Below are positions 56,024 through 61,083 of a stretch of DNA of 61,083 nucleotides, piece by piece. The DNA comes from Actinomortierella ambigua. Lineage: Eukaryota > Mortierellomycota > Mortierellomycetes > Mortierellales > Mortierellaceae. The notes beneath the pieces were generated by a model. The model worked only from the letters and a program-made list of their open reading frames with translations. It did not search any database and was not told where the DNA came from. Where the stretch lies: assembly GCA_016098155.1 (NCBI GenBank), contig JAAAJB010000109.1, positions 1 to 61,083 on the forward strand. The letters run 5' to 3'. How positions within the stretch are numbered: the stretch's first letter is position 1; the number at the start of each line of letters is the position of its first letter. A program made the translations under genes and the position numbers.

Positions 56024-58049
56024 ATGAAGCCATCGGCAATACTTTATATTAGACCATCCACCCTTCTCCCGTTGATTCTTTGGATCCCAAGTGCAACAGC
56101 CGCTGGAAAGATTCAACAGGACCTCGACCCCAGTGTTCTTGGCCATGCGGTACCAGACAGCACAGCCTCAGCCGTCTCGTGTCCACCAGACCACATCTCT
56201 GGATGTCGTTACATTGTTATGATGCATCCTCGTAGGAGTCCCTCGTCTGACAGCGATAATGTTCATGTGGCATCAGCATCCATAGAAAACAGATCGTCCT
56301 CGTCGTCAGTCCTCAACACATCCGAGCACCCGTCATGGGTACAAATGCTCCATACACCATCCTCTTCCGGCTCACATACAGATACAAATGACGATCATAA
56401 GCACCCTCCCGCAGCAAGAGCTGTCGGTGATCTCACCTGGTACTCGGCGACAATGGACCCTCACTTAGCCGACAAGCTGCACCAACAGCGGGATGATCAC
56501 GGGATCCAGTATCTCGTACCAGATCTACCGGTCCAGCTCTATGGCCGTGTTCAACGTCAGCCCAAGAGTTGGGGGCTCGACCGGATCGATCAGCGAACCG
56601 AGCGACTGGATGGCAAGTTCCACTACCCGGAATCCGCAGGTGCAAATGTCACCGTCTATATTATCGACACGTAAGGAGATATTATTATTTTGCGTATGTG
56701 TGTATGTATGTGTGCTATGAACTACATACAAAGAACATTACAAGCATGGCGAGCTATTTTTTTTGTTTTATATTCTCAACGGATTCTCTTTTGAACGCGC
56801 ATCTACTCCTTTTTTTTTCTTTCTAGCGGAGTAAATGTGGATCATGAAGACTTTGAAGGCCGCGCCTCGCATGGCCCAATCTTCTTACCCGGGACAGACG
56901 ATGTTGAGGACTATAATGGCCACGGGACGTTTGTGGCCGGCGTTTGCTGTGGACATGTCTTTGGCGTGGCTAAAAAGGCTCGCGTCGTATCGCTAAAGAC
57001 GCTCGACAATGTTGGTGCCGGTCGTCTGTCCCATGTTCTCGCCGCTGTCGAGTGGGTTGTTCAACAGCATGTGAGCAAGGGCAAAGGCGCAAAGTCCATT
57101 ATCAAGTAAGAATATTTACTCGCTCTCTACTTCACCCTAGTCCATTACATTCATGCACTTTACTCACTCTTGTAGCTCCGCTCCATTCGTCCCCTCTCCC
57201 AGTCTGTCGCTAGGAGCCGAGCACAACGACCCTACCAACGCCGCCATCCTGGAAGCCATGCGCCTGGGTGTCCACTTCTCCATCGCTGCCGGCAACGACG
57301 CCAAGGACGCTTGCAACTTCTCACCCGCCTCCGTCCCAGGCGCTCTCGTCGTCGGTGCCACGGACAAGGACGACACCATCGCCTCCTACTCCAACCGCGG
57401 CCCCTGTGTTTCCATCTACGCCCCCGGTTCCAACATCCTCTCCGCCTGGAAGGGCTCGCCCTCCGCCACCCACGTCCAATCGGGCACCTCCATGTCCGCG
57501 CCCCATGTCACGGGCCTGATGGCCTTGCTTTTGGCCGAGGGCCCTGAGCAGGGCATCCCACCAAGAGCCCTGACCAAAATCGTCCTGGGAAGCGTCACCC
57601 GCTTCAGTATCGACGGCCGGTTGATCGTCGATGACTCTTCTTCAACATCGTCGGACGAGGACGGGGACAACATCGACGGTGGTGGCGACAACAACAACAA
57701 CGACGACGACGACGATTCGGCAGCAGACGGCGGCGGCCGTACCAAAACATCCACCAAGAAGAAAGATCGCCCACCCGAGATTGATTATGCAACTCAGTAC
57801 CAGTGGCTCCACGGCAAGGCCCTCGCCAAGAATCTCGTCTACGTTGGCCCCATCCATGGCTCGGGACACGGTGACAACTCCACCGATACCAACGTCGATG
57901 ATGTCGAGATGGAGCCCGGTTGGCTCGCACACGAGAGTCGCGCCTCGGCATTTCGCTTCCTCACCTGGACCTCTTCCTCCTCCTCTTATGCTTGTTATCT
58001 GACTCTGTGTCTTATCGCACTCCACTGCATGCTCATCTATGGCTTCTAA
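56024..58049 (+). CDS. Subtilisin-like serine protease (S8, cerevisin/proteinase K type), probably GPI-anchored
   Basis: Secretory endopeptidase. Exons 56024-56670, 56827-57105 and 57176-58049 (introns 156 and 70 nt) give 599 residues. Signal peptide about 1-26; an I9-type inhibitor propeptide starting near GCRYIVMMH. The catalytic domain has Asp215 in VYIIDTG, His248 in NGHGTFVAG, the oxyanion Asn349 in IAAGND, and Ser414 in GTSMSAPH, all intact. Beyond the domain is an unusual acidic stretch rich in Asp, Asn, Gly and Ser (about residues 460-490), followed by a Lys-rich piece. The last ~24 residues are a hydrophobic tail after a Ser cluster, as in GPI-signal sequences. So the mature enzyme is probably attached to the plasma membrane or wall. 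Tandem AATAAA signals follow the stop. Confidence 0.93.
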
Positions 58050-58064
58050 GACCCATGAATATAA

Positions 58065-58075
58065 AATAAAATAAA
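58065..58075 (+). terminator. Overlapping AATAAA polyadenylation signals
   Basis: Two AATAAA in tandem (58065-58070 and 58070-58075) just after the subtilisin stop, in the 184-bp gap to the convergent LMBR1 gene. Confidence 0.55.
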
Positions 58076-58233
58076 AAGTATCAAACCCTTCACCTTCACA
58101 GTTTTGTTTCCTTTTTTTTGTTTTTGAGGTAAGGAGATATTTATGATACATGTGTAGGATAGTAGAGAAAGTAAAAGCAACGACAGTAGGAACAACTGTT
58201 CAAAAAAAAAAAGATCAAATGAGGTAAGGAATT

Positions 58234-60846
58234 TCACCGTCGATTCTGCAGCCCAATTAAGCGGTGCACGATCCACTGAGCTCCAAGCATTGACAGCAAC
58301 ACAAACATGACAGTCCGCACCAGACTCTCAAGCATCGCCCTCTTCTCCCCCAACACTTGGTCAAACACCTCTGTGTCCCACAACAGCTGCCGCGTCGGGT
58401 CCTCTTCAGGACCACTGAGCGGAAGAAATCCTGTTGTGGTAGTGGTGGTGGTGGTGGGCGTGGCCATCATGGATTCCCCTCCTGTCCTGCCGCCTCCTTG
58501 ACCTCGAACCGCCCAAACCGAAGGCGACTGCAAGATCCCCAAACAGTCCACCATCAGCGACCACGACGCCGTCGCCAGCGTCAGTACAATCGGTATGTTC
58601 GCCATCATCGCCAGCGGTGACGTTCGCCCATGCCGCGGTCGCAACTTCCGGTAGTACGGATGATGATACAATCCATAAAGCGCCAGTGCCATCACCATGA
58701 AGATCCAAAAGATGTCAACCCCGGCCTCCCACAGCAATCTCGTCGCCGACGGCGTACCAGTCAGCATCGTCATTGCCCATGGCATCCCTTGCAAAGACGA
58801 CGGTGAGGATGGATCTAGTGATGGTGCTGCAATCACCGCAGAATTGGCGGTCATTATTGTTGTGGTGGTTGGTGGTAAGGATGAAGGAAAGGGAGAAGAT
58901 GGCGGTGATGACGATGGCGTTGACGCTGGCGTTGAAGAACCTGGATGTCCAAAGATCAGTGACTTGGCCAAGAGCACGAGCAAACGACCATAGATGGCCA
59001 GTGAGATGGCCAGCAAACCGAAAAAGGCTGCATTCCGTTTCCAAGGCGACACATAAAGCTCTTTGCGCAACCTAGCAGTCTCGTACTCGAGCAACCTCAG
59101 CTTTCCCAGGATGTCGTACCGACTCATCTCTTGCTGTCCACCACGGAACGGGTTTGCTTGATCCTCTGCTGCTGGTCCAGCCATCGCAAAGCTTCGTTTC
59201 CTTCGATTCTGCTGTTGTTGTTGCTGTTGCTGTTGATGTGACAGTGATGGTGATTCAAAAGGAGAATTCCTGTTGGTCGACAATGGCGACGACGATAGCA
59301 ACGCCATCGACGCCCGCTCCCGAGCTACCTGCCGGTCCTTGTCCTCAAGTTTCGCAACCCACACCGCATGCTCGCACTCTAGCTGTGCCAACCGCGCCTT
59401 GGCGTACTGCCGCGACCCCATCCGAACCGGCAACCGGGCTGCGAGTCGAAAAAGCTGTACGACCCCCATCGGGACCGTCACCATAAAGCCCGCCCAGCCA
59501 AGCACGATCCGACTCACACGCATGACCGCGATCGGACTCATCATGCCCTCCAAGCCCTCGCCACCACGACCATGACTACCACCGCTGATATTGTTGTTGC
59601 TGTTGTTGTTGATAGGATGTAGCGGCGGTGACGATGGCACCACCAACACCAAGTGTTGCACAGCCCAGACGCCCGCGACATACAACACATCGATCAGTAT
59701 CACGGCCACGAGCGCGCTCCGGCACTTGGGCCAGAACCGGCGTCGGAGCGGCTCTTGCTCATAGTAGAAAAACGCAAACGGGACCAAGAGGAACATGGCC
59801 AGATCCGTCAGCAGCGCAATCTTGGCCGCCGACCGATGCAACAACGAGGGTGCGAGCCACTCTAGGTATAAACGGTCCAGTTCTTGCCCCATGCCAAACG
59901 CTGCAAACACTGCATGGACGAGTATTGTTATGGGCAGCATCAGAAACGACCCCTGCGCGACCGCTAATCCGATCGCGCAGATCACCATGATCACGAGCTG
60001 ATCGACGCCCGTCGGCACAGATGTGAGCTCATCTTGATCTTCTTCCTCTTCCGCCTCCTCTTCACGACGATGACGGTGATGGTGGTGGTGGCTTGACCAA
60101 ACATTGGCTGGATGGAATCGGCTCTCACCTGGACGGATAGCACCAGCAGCGGACGAAATTCGCCGACGCTTTCGTGTATAGTCTGATAGTTCCTGTTCGA
60201 TCACCGTCAACGAAGGTGACAACAACAACGATGACGATGATGACGATGATGTTGATGATGATGAAAATGACAAGAGTGCACCGCCACGTCGCGTCCTGGT
60301 CCATATCCTGCTGGTGCTCCTGCTCCTGCTGCTGCTACTGACGACGCCACCACCACCTCGCGGGCCGCCCCTACCTCTTGGACGGACCTTCCAGCGCAGC
60401 CATTCGAGCATCGAGTACGAGATCGTGTACAAAAATAAAAAGGCAATAAATAGCACCACCCACTCGCGGACCCAGTCATAAAACTCGTTCCGCGACATGA
60501 TCGACAGCGACTCTTGCAGCGTCACCGGGCCATGCAGAGCTGACTTGTGGTGGTGGTGGTGGTGGTGGTGGTGGTGGTATTGGTGGTGATCATGGTGGCT
60601 ATGGTGGTCGTGAGACCAGTCATGGTGATGGCCACCTCTGCTGTTGCTGCTGCTACTGCTAGAACCAGGGCTGTTCCTCTTCTCCGAGTCGGAAGTTGCG
60701 ACGGAAGGAATAAAGCTTGGAGAAGAAGAGGAGAACGAGAAGAATGGATTTTTGTCCCACTGAAATTGAGAAAGGAAAATGGCGGTCGAAGCAGTGGCCA
60801 TGAAGGTGGCCGACAGGACCAATGCGCTGCGGGGCACTTGGGTCAT
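58234..60846 (-). CDS. LMBR1-domain (LIMR/LMBD-like) multi-pass membrane protein with a poly-His segment
   Basis: Single exon of 870 residues from ATG 60846; the frame is open about 25 codons further upstream without an ATG, so an earlier exon is possible. LMBR1-like features: WVREWVVLFIAFLFLYTISY early, a helix with VICAIGLAVAQGSFLMLPITILVHAVF, then LEWLAPSLLHRSAAKIALLTDLAMFLLVPFAFFYYE, and later a coiled segment LRLLEYETARLRKEL before further spans. Nine or so hydrophobic spans are visible. Residues about 73-100 are mostly His with some Asp/Ser in the first hydrophilic loop, and poly-Ser, Arg-rich and poly-Gln runs follow. LMBR1 relatives include receptor-like and lysosomal cobalamin export proteins; the function here is unknown. 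Confidence 0.85.
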   Translation of the reverse strand: MTQVPRSALVLSATFMATASTAIFLSQFQWDKNPFFSFSSSSPSFIPSVATSDSEKRNSPGSSSSSSNSRGGHHHDWSHDHHSHHDHHQYHHHHHHHHHHKSALHGPVTLQESLSIMSRNEFYDWVREWVVLFIAFLFLYTISYSMLEWLRWKVRPRGRGGPRGGGGVVSSSSRSRSTSRIWTRTRRGGALLSFSSSSTSSSSSSSLLLSPSLTVIEQELSDYTRKRRRISSAAGAIRPGESRFHPANVWSSHHHHHRHRREEEAEEEEDQDELTSVPTGVDQLVIMVICAIGLAVAQGSFLMLPITILVHAVFAAFGMGQELDRLYLEWLAPSLLHRSAAKIALLTDLAMFLLVPFAFFYYEQEPLRRRFWPKCRSALVAVILIDVLYVAGVWAVQHLVLVVPSSPPLHPINNNSNNNISGGSHGRGGEGLEGMMSPIAVMRVSRIVLGWAGFMVTVPMGVVQLFRLAARLPVRMGSRQYAKARLAQLECEHAVWVAKLEDKDRQVARERASMALLSSSPLSTNRNSPFESPSLSHQQQQQQQQQNRRKRSFAMAGPAAEDQANPFRGGQQEMSRYDILGKLRLLEYETARLRKELYVSPWKRNAAFFGLLAISLAIYGRLLVLLAKSLIFGHPGSSTPASTPSSSPPSSPFPSSLPPTTTTIMTANSAVIAAPSLDPSSPSSLQGMPWAMTMLTGTPSATRLLWEAGVDIFWIFMVMALALYGLYHHPYYRKLRPRHGRTSPLAMMANIPIVLTLATASWSLMVDCLGILQSPSVWAVRGQGGGRTGGESMMATPTTTTTTTTGFLPLSGPEEDPTRQLLWDTEVFDQVLGEKRAMLESLVRTVMFVLLSMLGAQWIVHRLIGLQNRR

Positions 60847-61083
60847 GGACTGGCTATTCAAGACACATTTGCTGATCGCCCACTTGGACAATGTCCTCCT
60901 AGTTCTGTGGAGAGTGTGCAAAGGGAAAAAAAGGGGGGAGAAAGAAAGAAGAGCGATTCCTTGTGCTCACTCCAAAATAAAGAAAATAGCATCCAGGCAC
61001 AAAAAAAAAAAAAAAAAAAGCCCCAATGGCCTTAAACCCCCCCCTTAAGGGTTTTTCCTTTCCCGTGGGGGGGCAGGGCCTTT
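60847..61083. other. LMBR1 upstream edge and probable low-quality contig end
   Basis: An A run at 61001-61019 is followed by runs of C, T and G (…ccccccccttaaggg…, …gtgggggggcagggccttt) unlike the rest of the window. Looks like an assembly or read end rather than biology. Confidence 0.5.

Noticed and set aside
61015..61083. Runs of C/G/T at the right end as a functional element
   Set aside because: Pattern typical of low-quality read or contig ends, unlike anything else in the window.

Overview
This is a fungal nuclear window. The genes are interrupted by short GT-AG introns, mostly 70-230 nt. Core eukaryotic genes are present: a Rab7-type GTPase, Atg4, an Ark/Prk-type kinase, a long-chain acyl-CoA synthetase and an LMBR1 protein. 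Fungus-type GATA and siderophore-transporter genes are also present. Long Ser/Thr/Gln-rich tails, CT/GA-rich flanks, Sel1-repeat debris, a Fanzor-type relic and unfamiliar nuclease-like families point to the early-diverging Mucoromycota in the broad sense. Mortierellales is the most likely order, but this is inference from gene style because no marker locus is present.

Layout. 1-21.5 kb is ordinary gene-dense sequence: a partial ALDH7-type aldehyde dehydrogenase (-), a very long twin-zinc-finger GATA factor (-) whose frame is broken by an 11-bp tandem duplication, a secreted repeat (possibly beta-trefoil) protein (+), a secreted glycerophosphodiesterase (+), an Ark-type kinase (-) and an acyl-CoA synthetase (-). 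21.5-25.8 kb is gene-poor. 25.8-27.8 kb holds a siderophore-type MFS transporter (+).

28-41 kb is an accessory island. It contains a 530-aa unknown protein (+) and its decayed inverted copy 8 kb away (-). A dead Fanzor/TnpB-like RNA-guided-nuclease gene lies directly downstream of the intact copy. A ten-exon gene has a possible 27-nt intron and a PD-(D/E)XK-like pattern. Two families of tandem repeats and a tiny secreted cystine-knot-patterned protein complete it. Both unknown proteins carry a 'Lys-x-Asp ... Val/Ile-Glu' signature compatible with a restriction-endonuclease-like fold, which is an inference.

41-61 kb returns to core genes: ATG4 (-), a Sel1-repeat pseudogene (+), YPT7/RAB7 (-) with two microexons and a 1.5-kb intron, a glycolipid-binding-domain protein (-), 4.7 kb of purine/pyrimidine-skewed non-coding DNA, a probably GPI-anchored subtilisin (+), and an LMBR1-domain membrane protein with a poly-His stretch (-). 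The last ~70 bases look like degraded contig-end sequence.

Functional links. Atg4 (autophagosome formation) and Rab7 (vacuole fusion) act in the same pathway and lie 2 kb apart. The GATA factor and the siderophore transporter could be regulator and target, but only a single imperfect GATA-type site supports this. Exon coordinates were worked out by hand from splice sites and codon phase; no transcript data were available.
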